A stretch of DNA of 64,000 nucleotides from Plectrocnemia conspersa (GCA_009617715.1 VTFK01000590.1:1-64000), one strand, 5' to 3'. Counted from the first letter of the stretch, positions 34,374 to 47,480 are shown. Made by a program: numbers and translations. The notes: generated by a model not told the origin, from the sequence alone.

Positions 34374-35369
34374 TTATGGTTCCCTGAACTGAACCCTACG
34401 TACCTATTAATAGAGTCTTCAAAGAATTAAATTATACATTTATACTTAAAAAAATGATTATCAAAATTTTTGCATAATAATATATTAGACAGGAACAAAA
34501 TTTATCGATTACAAAGATATTGTTTAAAGTTGAATAGTATTCTACAATACTATTTATATAAAAATACGATAATATTAAGGATCTAATGTTGCATCAAAAG
34601 CGATTATTTAATATTTACTATTAGCTCTTTTCCTATATGTATTTAAAATAAACAGTGTATTTTTACAAATAGTTATTTTAGTCTATGTCACGTATCGTAT
34701 AAAAAAACTCGTACAATACACAAAAAGATAAGCACTGTACATTACCATATATTGAGCAAGCTAAGTTTTTTCTAAGCTTTTATATCTGCTTTTAAAATTT
34801 AACTTAGTAAATTGAATTATCTCTTTTTAAAAAACGGCAAATTTATTTAAATGACAAAAAAATAATTTTATAAACTTTTTCTAAATAAAAATGTGACTAA
34901 TTGAGTTCAAATAACAATTAAATGACTCATTACTTAGCGTAAATAAAATATAACCTTCACCGTGAGAGTATATATTTAAAGATATATTTTATTTACCTTC
35001 TGAAAAATAATTCAGCAATATCTGTAGATTTTCACTACGTAAAGATGAAAGCATCACTGCTGTTTTCTAAGAACTTTATTAATATGTTGATATATAATTT
35101 GTATAAATGTAAGAAGAACTGCTATTAAACTTGTTTTTGTTGATAAGAATAAAGGTATGAACAAATAAAACGTAGTAAGATGTACATAATAAGCGACTGT
35201 GTAAAAGCCAAAATAATCAATACAAGTAAAACATTTAAAAATAACATATCAAATTAACCAAAAGTAAAAGATAAATGTGAAATTTGTACATTCTTTGGAA
35301 AAATAAAATAATAGGCCATTATTTTTTTATATATATATATATATTTGTAAAATATTGAGGTTTGACAGT
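34374..35369. other. AT-rich spacer
   Basis: AT-rich with a (TA)n tract at 35329-35344. No other feature was recognised. Confidence 0.5.
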
Positions 35370-35930
35370 TGATTATTGGAAAGTCTAAGCCACAGAATTC
35401 GACCCAAAGGTCGAGACCAATACATAATGAACGGTTTAATAATTAACCATCAATCTTAGACCACCACACCGCAATTAGTCTACAATCTGTAATATTCAAT
35501 CCAGTGCCTGAATCGTAACCGTTTCTGGCAATATTACCCAATAATTGTTTACATATTGCGACAAACTGATCATCCACCGTAATAAGCTCGCGGACAAAGG
35601 GTCTAACTAAGCAAATGGCATACATGATTAATCTGGCGTAAATCTGACATGACGAACTGGGTGCAGACTATTAGAAATTATGGGGAAAAATAAATATTGT
35701 ATGCGAATACGAAAACCAAACGCAGAAATTACCTAACATGGTAATCAAACCATTCTATGGGAATACGTTGTTTACCTTCGATCCGCGCAATAATAGGATC
35801 TCCGGCGGGGATTGGGCGTGTCCTGGATATGAAACAAACCGGAAGTAGCGCTTTAATGGGCTGGATGACAATCAGTTTTGCCAGGGGTTGGGTTGCGGTT
35901 TAATTTTATTAGTTAATTGACTTGTGTAAC
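35370..35930. promoter_or_regulatory. GC-richer island with forkhead-like sites
   Basis: A 560-base mixed block with TGTTTAC at 35546-35552 and 35769-35775, CATGATTAATC near 35625, GCAATTAG near 35471, and GC-rich runs near 35800. A 60-codon minus frame (35443-35625) is open with no recognisable domain. Edges are sharp against AT-rich flanks. Confidence 0.38.
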
Positions 35931-37996
35931 ACGCCAGGAAATGGTGACAGTAAATAAAGTAATTATTTATCATCTATTTTATACTAATTAAATTTTTATT
36001 TTTTTAAGCGACATGATTTCATTATATTAATTACTTTTTCTAAAGAATTTGCGAAAAATAATTTTTATTATTAATTAACTGGCATGTTTACCCGTCAAAG
36101 GGCGATTGTTTAAGTTTTGTTATAATTACACATTTATTTTTTTAAAAGCTCTGTCATATTAGACAATGTTTAAAATACTTTTACGTCAACATTTATTAAC
36201 CCACAAAAGGATGTAACTTAAAATGAATTCAAAATCTGGCTGTCATGATCTGACAGGTTACCTCATAATCCAATGGACTATTTAAATGGATATATTCACG
36301 TACATATATCCAGTAGCAGTGCGTTTTTTTTATCTAAAATATCTCTTTTCTGGTTCTTTTTTATATAAAACATTGAATTTAAACAAATATAAATATTTTG
36401 CATTGACATAATTACAAATAAATGCTATATATGAATTATTATATTATTATCAGTTCTTACAATCAATATCATTTACCGGAAAATGCTCAAAAACTGATAA
36501 TATTCCTTGCGTGAGCAAGAAACCTTACTCAAGCGATCGGGAGAGGATCTAAGTTGACATTTATATTGATTCGTGTAACATAATAAGTTAATGTTACATA
36601 ATTTTACAAGCAATATTTTTTTATAGTTCCACTCCCTCAAATTTATACATTTGTTTAACAAAGGCGGTTAAAATCGTTGACATTTAGGTGATACTATACA
36701 GAAAATGTTAATACTTTATTCAGATATTCTATGTTAATATAATATATTTATATACATGATACAATTCCGTATCTTGAAAATATATCTAATAACATTCTTT
36801 GAACCCTCTTGAGCACCTCAAGAGTACTTTGCCTTCCTGGAATTCGAGGGTGTTACGAACTAGCGTATCATACAGAACGTTAACAGCTAATAAGTGTTAT
36901 TAACGTGATACGAGCTCTTCATCCTACCGCTAACTTTTGGTATGTTAGTTTTAAATTTACATTTGTTCTTAAATGTCACACCCAGGTCCTCAGTACAAGC
37001 ATTCCGCTTAAAACTCTTCCACATAACCAGAGGAATTCTGCTGCGGTAGTGAATCTAGAGAATGAAAGCATATGCCACTTGGCCAGGCTAGAATGTAGCA
37101 AAGTGGCAATTCACCAACTTCACAGCATATATGTATAATTTTGCTAAAATATTTTAGCAGTGTTCTTATTTAATACAACTGCCGAAAATCTATAGGACTA
37201 TAGTTTTTAGGACTTTTTTTAACGGCTTAGTTAATATTGTACATACCAGAAACTAAAAAAAAATGAACGACTTTGCCCAGAACTCTTAGATAGTTAGAAA
37301 CCAATGAAATACGTCTTTAGAGCTGATTAGTAAAATATCTTCTAGCAAAGAGCCAACGATTTATTTTAAAAACTGAAATTGGCTAGACAACAACGAAATT
37401 TTATATTGAATGGATATTATATTGAAAAATCAATTTAGATTTTAAGTAATTTTTGCCAAACCCTTTTTAAATTCATAATTTATGTAAATGTGACATTAAG
37501 GTTAAATAATAAAGCAAAAGAAATGACGCAATTTTAATGTTTTTTTTATTTTTTTTTAATTATCAAACTAGCAAGTTATTGTTTTTTTTTATCATAATTT
37601 GCAAATAATTAGAGGTTGTATTGTGTTGTATAGTTTGAGAATGGCGTGCACAGTTACCAGACCTAAATTCAATAGTATAGTATTGACTTTAGGTTTAAAT
37701 TAATTAATCGGTGGTCTGTAGTGTGGTGGTCTGATGGTCTACGAGAGAATTTTGGTGGTCCGTGAAGAAATTGTAATATATTTACAATATTCGTGGTAAA
37801 TAAAATGTTTAAATATATTTTTAATATTTTTTCAATTGTCGCCTTATTAAATAGGATGTTTATTGAAGGCTCAAATTAATATCAGGTATTAGCAATGCAA
37901 TAATAAGGTCAAGTTATTTTTTCAGCTGCAAAATAATTAAGGGTTCCATGATCTATACCCAGACTATGATTACAGATAAACTTTTAATAATTGTTA
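35931..37996. other. AT-rich spacer with a mixed patch
   Basis: AT-rich, with a mixed patch at 36790-37135 that includes an 8-bp CTCTTGAG hairpin near 36808 and a 77-codon chance-like frame. TGGTGGTCTG at 37724-37733 and TGGTGGTCCG at 37753-37762 belong to a repeated word pair also seen at 48.4 kb. Confidence 0.4.
37724..37762 (+). repeat. TGGTGGTCCG word pair, copy 1
   Basis: Two near-identical decamers lie 29 bp apart, the second after GAATTT. The same arrangement with 21-bp spacing is at 48405-48435. Probably relics of one interspersed repeat family, unnamed. Confidence 0.4.
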
Positions 37997-38047
37997 TATA
38001 TGTTTGAAATTAAATTGTGAGGTCCACAATTTAATTTCAAACATATA
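37997..38047. repeat. Perfect 23-bp hairpin
   Basis: Arms 37997-38019 and 38025-38047 are perfect complements around the loop AGGTC. The stem is AT-rich. It is longer than expected by chance and has no decay at all, so it is either recent or maintained. It is too short for a microRNA precursor of usual length. Confidence 0.75.
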
Positions 38048-38639
38048 AACGCAGAGCAGTTTAAAAAGCTTTTATTAAAAGTAACGCATTGATTGTAAAA
38101 ACAAAACCACTTACGCAATAAGAGCGTCACAAATACATTCATACTTTTTTTGCCGGAGTGCGGACCGTACGTGACAATAGACAGAATAAAATAAAAGCAT
38201 CATAATAGTCATTAAAGATTTTCTGCAAGCAAATAATGCATAACACAACTAAAAATCTCAAGATAAGCTGATATTAAAGAAAAATGTCTTAATTCATTTA
38301 TTGTGATAAAACATATACATATTACAAATATGCTTTACACATAAAAAATATTTATTGTTGCTTCAAAAGCTATATTTTGTTAAAAACATTGAATTGAACT
38401 GATGCGGTAATAATGAATGGGTGAAATATTCGGGATAAGTACCATCATATCTTAGGCTGCAATTAACGTAACTTTAAAATAAGCTTACAAACCGTTTGAA
38501 AATCTGGCACTAAGTTTCTGAATTAGAAGCTTGTGACATACTTTCAAAAATAATTTTGGAAAGTAGTTGTATTTTAACGTCTTATACTAAGTGTACAGTT
38601 AAGTAAAAAATTATTTAAAAACCACTTAAAATTAGACGA
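38048..38639. other. AT-rich spacer
   Basis: AT-rich with no recognisable feature. Confidence 0.5.
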
Positions 38640-39010
38640 GGGAGCCATTATGTGAATTGCGTTGTGCGCCAAAGTTTCAAAGGCGTTTACGTGAGCTTTC
38701 CGAGTTTCCAGATGACTTAATGAATTTATCGATAAACCTGAACAGGCTTAGTGGATTTATTTACAGGGCCGCATCGACTGCGTTCATTTCGTGTGATTAG
38801 TCCCGGAGTGGCCCCAGGCTGTGGATTGACCCGGTCAGAGAGCTCATGCCAACACTCGCTCCCTCTAAGGCTATACATTTTTAATAAGTTTCCACCGAAG
38901 CCGGTGAGTCTTGTTCAAACAGCGAGTGCGAGATGTAGATCTGTGTCTAGATAGCTATGTTGAAAATGTGAGCGCCAAAATAACGTCGGGCATACGTAAT
39001 GTTATGATTA
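38640..39010. promoter_or_regulatory. GC-richer island
   Basis: A mixed block with CpGs, GTGATTAGTCCC near 38791 and GGATTGACCCGGTC near 38823. A 67-codon plus frame (38751-38954) is open but matches nothing. Regulatory nature is inferred from its likeness to the other islands. Confidence 0.3.
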
Positions 39011-41599
39011 AATACGTAAGCTCTAAAAGTCTGCTCCATAATGTACTAAGGGCGAGCAAATACTTAACGGAATGAAGGCGAAAGGGTGGAGTTTAAATTA
39101 AATAAATACATTATATTTTAGACAGCATCTTTTTCATAACCTAATATATTTTATTTATAAATTTAAATCAACAAATAAAATATTTATCGAAATTAATAAG
39201 AACTACATGAAAGAAATACTACTAAGACTTTGGCATCTCTGGTTACTTTTTCCAGTGAAATGTTTAACGGGGTATATGCAAGGGTCTGGACCACACATTC
39301 TCTACTCTTACTCAGAATTCGATACTTTTCATCGCGAATTTTACCATGAAAATAAGCTCAAATTCCTCCATGGCTACATACAATCTACCTTTATTTTTCG
39401 AATCATATGCAACCTTAAAATCAATATATAGGTGATTGGTAAAATTTCGATATTGAATTAAAATATTTCCGATATATACGGCTATTCCGGTAGATACATC
39501 AAACGATGAAAATTCACAAAAAAACGTAAAGTAAGGATATTGATCAAGATGTAACGTATCATATTTATTGAGATATTTTGAAAATATCTTGTGGTTATTT
39601 ATATCCATGCAATGATTGCTAATTTGAGGTTTTAATTTTATTTACCAAAATATAATCATTATAATAGTTCAAAAAATAAAAGTATATTTAATTGAATTAA
39701 TTATATAAAATAGTATAAGTATTAAATAGCATATATAATAGATAATAAAATTATGGTAATTTAATATATCATGATAAAGAAAGTAATGGACTTGATTCGT
39801 TGTGTAGTTAATTCAATCATCGTCATTTATTGTTATTGAAAGCTTGTTTAAAAATGCATTGATAAAATAAAATAAATAATAATGAGCTCCACATGACAAT
39901 GGGCAACTATTTTTACTATTACTGTATATACTTCTATACAACCCTAACTAAAAATAAAAAGATAAAATAATTTATTTTGTTGTTTGCTAATTTTATTCGA
40001 ATAGTATTATAGCGCCTGAAAATTTTATTCATGTTATTGTGTCATAATATTTTTTATATCAACGACAATTTTTAGTGCTTCCATAAAATATTATATTTTT
40101 TCTATATTTTTCATGTGAAAAATAATGTGATTAAAATATGTAACTAAACTTTTTAAACTAAATTATTAGCGCTTCTCGTAGATACAAAAAGACGTAAAAT
40201 ATAGTAATTACTTTAAAATATTTCTTTAATAAAATAATAATTTAACGTTAAATAAAATTAAACATTTTAGTATTATATTTAAAAATCAGGTCTAATATAA
40301 GTATTAATAAATATATATATTTTTTATTTATGTACACAAATATTTATGGGAAATTCTGTGTTGTATAATGAAAGAAGATCCATTTTCAAAGGAAGAATAA
40401 TGCCGGAAAACCGAAAATATTATATTTGCTGTATAATATAAGAAGTATAATACAAATCCCGTGAAAAGTGCAATCGATTATATGTCAGGGGCAACAAATT
40501 GTTACCTCTGACATATAAAATACTAGGAGTTCTTATACTAATGTAACGTTATTTTCTAGAGCAAATAATAAAATATGTTATTATTATTTTTTCACAATAT
40601 ATATTAATAAATATTAAATATGCAGTTAAAAACATTAGATTAAATGTATATTTTTAATTTACGAGCAATGTCTACGACCGTTGCTATTAACAAAATAGAT
40701 TATGCGTAATAAGAAACTGACTAAATAAAAAAGTTTCTGTTGAAGAAATGTGTATAATCTATTAATTTTTATATGATACTTACAACAATGATATCACATA
40801 TTTATCGTAAAAAAAAAATTATGCCGCGACCCTCTTAAGGTTTTTTAAGAAGTATCGCGTGCTGAAGTTGAACACTTACAAAAACTTTTTTGACTATGTA
40901 TTTATATTGTGACGGTATTGCGAATGATAAATTCGAGTAGTGTATAAATTCGAGCGTGTGCAACCAAGTTATTAAAAAATCCATCAAAATACATTCAACG
41001 GTCTTAAATTTTATATGCTCGCGAAAATTTATCTAGAATGAATATATAGTGCCAATATATGTATTTTGATATATGCATATGATTGATAAAAATTGAATTT
41101 GTAGAATTGGATAGATTCAATTCAATATTCAGTACATAATATATAATATTACTTTGTCAAAAGTTTACAGAACTATATTGAAAATGTAATAAAAATCTGC
41201 TTATATGTACGATATAAGACAATTCGATTTCACAATTTAGTTCCAAATATTTCAATCAAATCAAAATCCATAGAAGCAATAGTTCAAATATTATTTAATA
41301 ATATTCATATTTAAGGACTACAAAATAAAACGTACTATACAATTGATGTAAAGTAAGATTTACTTGAACTTTCTGAAAATATAACAATATGAATTTCTAT
41401 ATTTATTAGGCACATACATATAAATGAGCAAACAAAATGAGAGCGTTATTTATGTTGATACAACTTGTACATTGTATCTGCCAACAACAGATTCATTCAT
41501 ATTATACTGAGTAGCGTACTTTCTTGCGTGTTTGCCTCCACGTATGTAATCCAGTTTACGTATACCATTTATGCATTATAACTATTTTCTCTGGCACGC
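39011..41599. other. AT-rich spacer with one hairpin
   Basis: AT-rich. Frames at 39207-39431 (plus) and 39312-39608 (minus) overlap in opposite directions and look like chance frames. An imperfect hairpin lies at 40479-40517. Confidence 0.45.
40479..40517. repeat. Imperfect ~17-bp hairpin
   Basis: TATATGTCAG at 40479-40488 pairs with CTGACATATA at 40508-40517. Pairing continues inward through GG and AAC with one G-T pair and one mismatch, leaving a ~5-base loop. Confidence 0.55.
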
Positions 41600-42140
41600 A
41601 CATTTTAGCGTTACACAGTACTGGTAGTTGCAGCAGCAAAGTGGGTCAATTATATATTAGACGGACCTCCGAGGAGATATTGGACGCTAAAGAGAGGGTC
41701 GCTCGTAAAGTCCGGCCGGTACAGGCTCGCCAGAAATATGCGACCTAGCGTTTCAGGCCGGCTGAAATATGTATTTACCCTTTTGCGGTGGGATAAATAT
41801 AGACTTTGCGCATTTTTCATGCAAGGCCGGAGAATGTATAAAATATCAGCGCATTACTCTTAAGCGAAATTTTTCACACTCGAAGATTTATTCAAAGGGC
41901 CACGCGAAAATCTCGGCCGCTTAATGAGGTCGTTCCCGGGGGGTGGTTTCGGCGGGTAGCTTCGAACCCACCTCACCATCCCCTACCCACTCCCAGTGCG
42001 CGGTTGGAACACTTAACCTGTTACAAGAAGTGGATGCTGCTGGGGGTGGTCTGGGCCGCTGTCGCGTGACTCGCGGCGCACTCTGCAGAGTATGAAATTG
42101 GGCTGCTTCCTGTAGGAAATTGAGCCGTTTGCAACCAAAT
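41600..42140. promoter_or_regulatory. Most GC-rich island of the window
   Basis: A 540-base block with many CpGs, including GGCCGG words (41712, 41756, 41824), TTAATGAGGTC at 41921-41931, and CACCC/GGGTGG boxes around 41940-42050. AGAAATATGCG and TGAAATATGTA are near-repeats in it. It ends abruptly in a T-rich tract. By GC and CpG content it could also be a promoter or first-exon region of a gene outside or unread here, but no long frame is open. Confidence 0.4.
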
Positions 42141-42387
42141 GTATGCGGCTTATTTTTTATTTATTTTTTTATTTTTTATGTAGATAGAGGGATAATTTGT
42201 ACGAAAGGAATAGTATTCAAAAGTGGCCGCATTAAGCAAGCGAGACAATATGGCGTTAGTAAGTAGTAGACAAACTAAAACAAATATCAGTTGTAATTAA
42301 ATATATCGTAAGCCTGTTATTTGTTTAATAAAATGAGATTTTTGACAAAAAGGTAAATTATTATATACATATGGTAATCTTATCTTT

Positions 42388-42422
42388 ATATACACACACA
42401 TACACATATATATACACACACA
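42388..42422 (+). repeat. CA/TA microsatellite
   Basis: Alternating TATA and CACACA units lie directly beside the compound hairpin at 42422-42490. Confidence 0.7.
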
Positions 42423-42490
42423 TGAGCATCTGACGCTTCGAAGAGTCTGTCACTCTTCATCTTCGGAGACTAAGAGTGACAGATGCTCAT
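42422..42490. repeat. Compound hairpin with two alternative left arms
   Basis: The right arm, 42472-42490, can pair with ATGAGCATCTG (42422-42432) through its last 11 bases. Through its first 12 bases it can pair with TCTGTCACTCTT (42446-42457). The two pairings overlap by four bases. It looks like one hairpin whose left arm was split by an insertion of ~13 bases. Confidence 0.6.
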
Positions 42491-43196
42491 TAAAAATAAG
42501 ATTGCGATGGCATTCGTAGCCAATATTGATAAAAAATATATAACTCGCGATAAAAATTTAAAATCTATATATATATACAAGAGATAGCAGATATTTGTAT
42601 ATAGCGCCGAAAACTTGCTAATAGTTAAAATTTTGTTATTTTAGATACGTTCCTGATAACTGGAATACCATGACACCAGACTACCAGTTAAAGTTACGTA
42701 ATTCCAACTAATTCAAATCATCTAAGGATTGGAATTTAAAGGAGACATAAAAAGTACAAATTAAAGACGTTTTTCACGAACTCCTATATATAATATAAAC
42801 AAAAGCAAAAGTATATTTTCTTCTGATAAAATGAAAAAAAGACTTATAATCAAAACTATGTTAGAGTCAAAATATTAATGAGAAATTCAAGAAGCAAATA
42901 AAAATTAGGACAGATCAACAACACTATCACTACCTCTTTGACCCAAAGCAAGCTTATGCTGGTTTACGTTCCAGAGAATATATTAAACAAGTCCCACCAT
43001 GATCTATGCGGTCCGCAATAGCGCAAGAAATTCCGTAGAGCTATCATATTCATATACATTTTGTCCCGCTGATTAAATTGTAACAAACACACATTATCAA
43101 AGTGTATCAGTGTGCACATTAAGTGTGGACTGATGCACACATTAAAATTGTAATTATGTATACAGTTTTCTCATTTAGTAAGTTGTTTCTAATATA
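42491..43196. other. AT-rich spacer
   Basis: AT-rich. A GTGTGCACATTAAGTGTG-like cluster near 43110-43145 forms short partial inverted repeats. No gene. Confidence 0.45.
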
Positions 43197-43906
43197 TGGT
43201 GGGTCACAAAGTTCTTTAATATAATTAAAACACGGTATTTAGAAATAATTTGTTTATATTTATAAAAAGAACATATAAAACTGATTTAATTTATTGGGTT
43301 TATAAAAATAAACCAAACAAATGAAAACCGCCGTTGACAATGTTTAAGTTGTTGAAGACTTTTTGAAAATTTTCAGGTGTAATGGCGTCAATTTAATGCC
43401 TGATTACTTTCTTAAAATCGTCACAACATAAAGGACGATGAATTTTTTTTATTATATAAAAATGTATTTTCGAAAAAAAAAGTCACATTGGCTTTATAAA
43501 TATAAAAGTGAGTATCATAGCTATTTAGAAAAAAAGATGAATTGAAAACATGTCCAAACTGTTCACCTGTTTGGAACACTTTGATGAACGCTGGATGGAT
43601 ACTCTTACCGCTGTAACATTTTTTTTTGGCGTTTTAACAGCGTTAGATCTGTGTGTGATTATATACATTTGTTTGTACAAATATTTACTAATTTTCCTGA
43701 TCTAGTACAAATGCTTTGTGACCGATCGTGTACGAAACTCTCCCGATTGTTCTCATAATACGCTTGAACAACAAAGCTACAACAGATGTATGATTCGTCA
43801 AAAACGGCAAAGCCTAATTTAACTAATACAAACTATTTTATCTCTCTACCCTCACTTTGACACACACTGTGCTTCTTCGAAATTTAGAGATCTTTATTAC
43901 CCACCA
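43197..43906 (-). mobile_element. 710-bp internally deleted Tc1/mariner-superfamily element
   Basis: The ends are inverted repeats TGGTGGGTCACAAAGTTCT (43197) and, on the minus strand, TGGTGGGTAATAAAGATCT (43906), each flanked by TA as expected for this superfamily. Read on the minus strand, the N-terminal relic SFVVQAYYENNRESF near 43800-43750 matches the DUF4817 helix-turn-helix found in some insect IS630/mariner transposases (RAFVVxAYYENxRS). A C-terminal relic with AITPENFQKVFNNL and VNGGFH near 43400-43330 matches the EITPExLxxVxxxFxxRL...GGHFEHL tail. The middle, with the catalytic acids, is missing. It is non-autonomous. Confidence 0.8.
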
Positions 43907-45699
43907 TATACATGCATTTCTTTTGTATAGGGGTTTATTATCGTTTTAAGGAATAGGTATCCCTGTACTTTAATTATTATGTAGTCTAAACATAAGCATA
44001 TTTTTGAAAATATAATAAAAATATAAACTAACCTTATAACACTGACATTTCAACATTGTTATTAACACAAAAAATATTATAAAATATTTTAAATCAGCGC
44101 ATAATAATATTATATATAAAACAGATAGCATTGATAGCACAGCAAATAAAACATATAATAGACTATCACAAAAAAAATATAAGCATAAATAGAATATATT
44201 GTACATTAATACATTACAAAATTTAAAAATATATATATTAGTAATTTTTTTGTAAAAAGCGTGAAATTTTAAATACACAATTAATATATTGTATTGCTTT
44301 TTTAATTAGGTTGTTTATTTTATAAATTTTACCAATTTTGTCTAAGAATAAAATATATTCTGTTATTTAATAACAAATAAACAATACTGTTTTAGTACAA
44401 ACTAACGTTGGATTAAAAATAAACGTACATGGTAATCGATTTATTTTAAGTTATTAGAAAAGTGTAAAATTGGTGTACAGATTCGCTGTGAGAAATAATT
44501 ATTTATTTGTTTTCTTGTTAGTTCAATAACATAGTTTATAAGTAAATTAACATTAAAGTATCAGCCGTAACCTGTGACGCCGCTAATGAGACACCGCAGG
44601 GAGGACGTTGCGGAATCCGCACCTAGTTTTGTACAAAGTTTTGCAAAAACAATCTTTAATGTAAAGCTCTGCGTGTTGTTATATTAAAAACAACATGAAC
44701 GACCTTTGGATACAAATAAAAGTTTATTCAAGTTGTATATTTCTAAGTTAATAATATTATTTATTGCACTATTTTGTGACAAAATAATCGATTAGTATCT
44801 AAGAAAATACTATAAAATAATATTTATGTTAATTCAAATGCAACATAAGTATGTATTGAGCAATGAAATATAAAACATATTCTTGAACCGTAACAATATT
44901 TTAACTAAACTTTAAAAAATATATTTTACTGTTACATATTGTAAACTTAAATAATAGTTTAATTGTAAGTAAGTTTGTTTATAATTATTAATAAACATAT
45001 TTTTTAAATATTGTTCTATAAAAATAAATATGATTATTTAAAAAATAATATATAAAACGTCTGAAAAACTCTTCCAGTGGTAAAATTATTTTGGCCCTCT
45101 ATTTATATTCATTTTATATTTATTGAGGGTTATATTGTACCCACATCAATTTAGATACGAATTTTCCATTTGAATATGTAATACTACGTATACATATTTA
45201 TAACTTAATATCAACTATTGATAAACAAGAAATATTGAAGGTATGTAGGGTAGAAAAACGTCCGCATTCTATAGTTCAATATATGTAGATTCAGAAGCTA
45301 AGGGTCAATAAGTTATAGTGTTTTTTACAATAGTTTTAGCTCTATTTAAAAGAACCGAATAATATATTATATTGAAAAACAATATAACTATATTTATAAT
45401 TACTTATATAAAAATCAGCATTATATTTTCTGTTTTAACTTTTAATTACATTTCTTATATGCATATTCTACGTTATTAGCAAACAACTTTCTAGGAAATA
45501 CCTTAAAGTCATGTCTTTAGCGCGTTGAAAGAGCGACGTTGATTTATAACACTCTTCAAAGAATTAATATTATGCTTTGCCTCTGAATTATTATATAGGT
45601 GTATTATATTCCAATAAATATTCGCATTCAAGATATTAATATCGCATTTACTTACAACATGCATTATATATATTTTTACTCCCATCTGTTTGAAACTAT
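43907..45699. other. AT-rich spacer
   Basis: AT-rich. The 102-codon minus frame at 43970-44278 is Phe/Tyr/Ile/Leu-rich and fits codon-poor AT sequence better than a protein. A small mixed patch lies at 44570-44650. Confidence 0.45.
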
Positions 45700-46120
45700 T
45701 GACATATTTCGTTTATACCCGCCCACTGCTAAAAATCGACTCCTAATGCGAAATAAATTGCCGAATTCATTAACCATATTTTTTGCCGGCGTCTAACAGT
45801 AACTTTGAAAAATTAACGAAACAACCAGATGCTGAACGCCGATATCGAAAAATTAACAATAAAACACACACATACATGGACTGAAAAATAAAATCGCCGA
45901 CACAAAAAAGTCTAGAGCCGGCCCTGTTTAAATATGCATTACGGCGCGATGCCCTTCATAAACACGAAGTGCTTAGTTGCTAGGCTTCTTCTGCTTCCCC
46001 TTGACCCCTTGTGCTTATACGACACACGAGGGTAAGGTACGACGGCATGAACCCTTTTTAATACGTTATATTATTAAGAAAGGACAGGGCCGGGCTAAGG
46101 TGGCGTAAGAGCGTTTTATC
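45700..46120. promoter_or_regulatory. GC-richer island
   Basis: A mixed block with CpGs, CCTTCATAAACACGAAGTG near 45953, GAGCCGGCCCTG near 45914 and GGGTAAGGTACGACGG near 46030. The open frame at 45599-45796 overlaps its edge and is chance-like. Confidence 0.3.
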
Positions 46121-47279
46121 GAATTATATCTCGTAAGTGATTCATAAAATTATTGCTATCGAAAGCTTGCTATCAATTTACAAAATTAAGCAAATGCTTA
46201 CAAATAATTTGGAAATTAAAAAGATATATAACATAATCACCTATTAATAATATAATCCTTCCTGTATTTATGAAGTGAAATATGGTAAATTTTATTTAAA
46301 TTGACACCAAAGAAGTTCTTTGCGATTATAACTCTTAAAAAACCAAGAATCGTGTAATAAGAGATTGTAATATCTAATTAAACAACCATAATTATATTTT
46401 TTTGTAAATCCTTTTCCCAATTTTAATACAATTATATTATCATGATAATAAAATATTTAAATAAAATAAAAGGGTTGTTTTTAAAAACGGTTCATGCAAC
46501 ATGCTTAAAAAAACTCTTATTAATAGATCGCATGCCTCTTGTATTATATTATGATTTTAATATTTAGAACTATGCTTTTGTAAAGACTACACTATAAAAC
46601 AGACATTTCTTAGAAGCTGCGATAATAACAAGCGAGTTTTAGTATCATCTCACAATAAATAATATAATGAGTAGCCTAGTTCTTAGTGGGATATAAGCTG
46701 TGAGAAATATGTATTTAAATTTATGATAAACTAACTATAGGGATTTAAGCATAATACTAACAATTGTAACATTGAAATTAAATATATTCAATTTTGTATA
46801 GATTTCAATCATGATTTATTAAAACTACACTTTTATAAGAGAATTAATTAAATAAAATTATTAAAAATACCGCTGTATCAGAAACTATATTTGAATAAAT
46901 AAACTAGCGTTTCAATAACTCATTAATTATTATTTATTTATTATATTAACGCTGACATTAAAAATATATAATACGCGAACTAATAAATAGACTATTACCA
47001 TAACCTGCACGCCGGAAATTAAAGTTTTTAGCACGTGGTTTAGTACGCAGTTTTACGATTTCAAGGCGTGTTTAATAAAAGCAGAGTCGTAAACGAATTA
47101 TTTAGACCTCAAATATTTTTAGAGAACTTTATATACATAAGTACATAATATTACCAAGTCCACTTTAGTCGTTAGTAAGTTATTTTATTTTATTTTTATT
47201 TCTCACTATATGGTCCGGTAATTGTTATTGCGTGTGGTCCTAAATCAAAGATCATTAATCAAATTGTCTTAGTTAAGTA
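46121..47279. other. AT-rich spacer
   Basis: AT-rich with a small mixed patch at 47000-47095. No recognisable feature. Confidence 0.5.
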
Positions 47280-47480
47280 TTCTACTCTTCGGTAACTAGC
47301 CTTGGCCTAAAGCGGAAGTGCCCTCTACGAAACAACGAACGATTGTGTACATAAACTAGTAACGCAATTTTCCTTTCTCGTAGTCAGTTTTCCAGGTCGA
47401 ATTTTCCTTTTAGCTCCCAGACGCATTGACGTGCCGCGTATGTCTAATGTGATTATAATGGCTCAAAGTAGTGATGTTGT
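47280..47480. promoter_or_regulatory. Short GC-richer island
   Basis: About 200 bases of mixed composition with GTACATAAACTAG near 47348, GTAACGCAATTTTCC near 47360 and GACGTGCCGCG near 47427. Weak case for a regulatory element. Confidence 0.25.

Noticed and set aside
37997..38047. microRNA precursor
   Set aside because: The stem is 23 bp with a 5-base loop, too short for a usual precursor; no known mature microRNA seed was recognised.
41940..41985. tRNA T-arm-like GGGTTCGAA on the minus strand
   Set aside because: The T stem does not pair and no other arm is present.
43970..44278. 102-codon minus-strand frame, membrane-protein-like
   Set aside because: Phe/Tyr/Ile/Leu richness is what AT-rich DNA gives in any frame; no start context or conservation seen.
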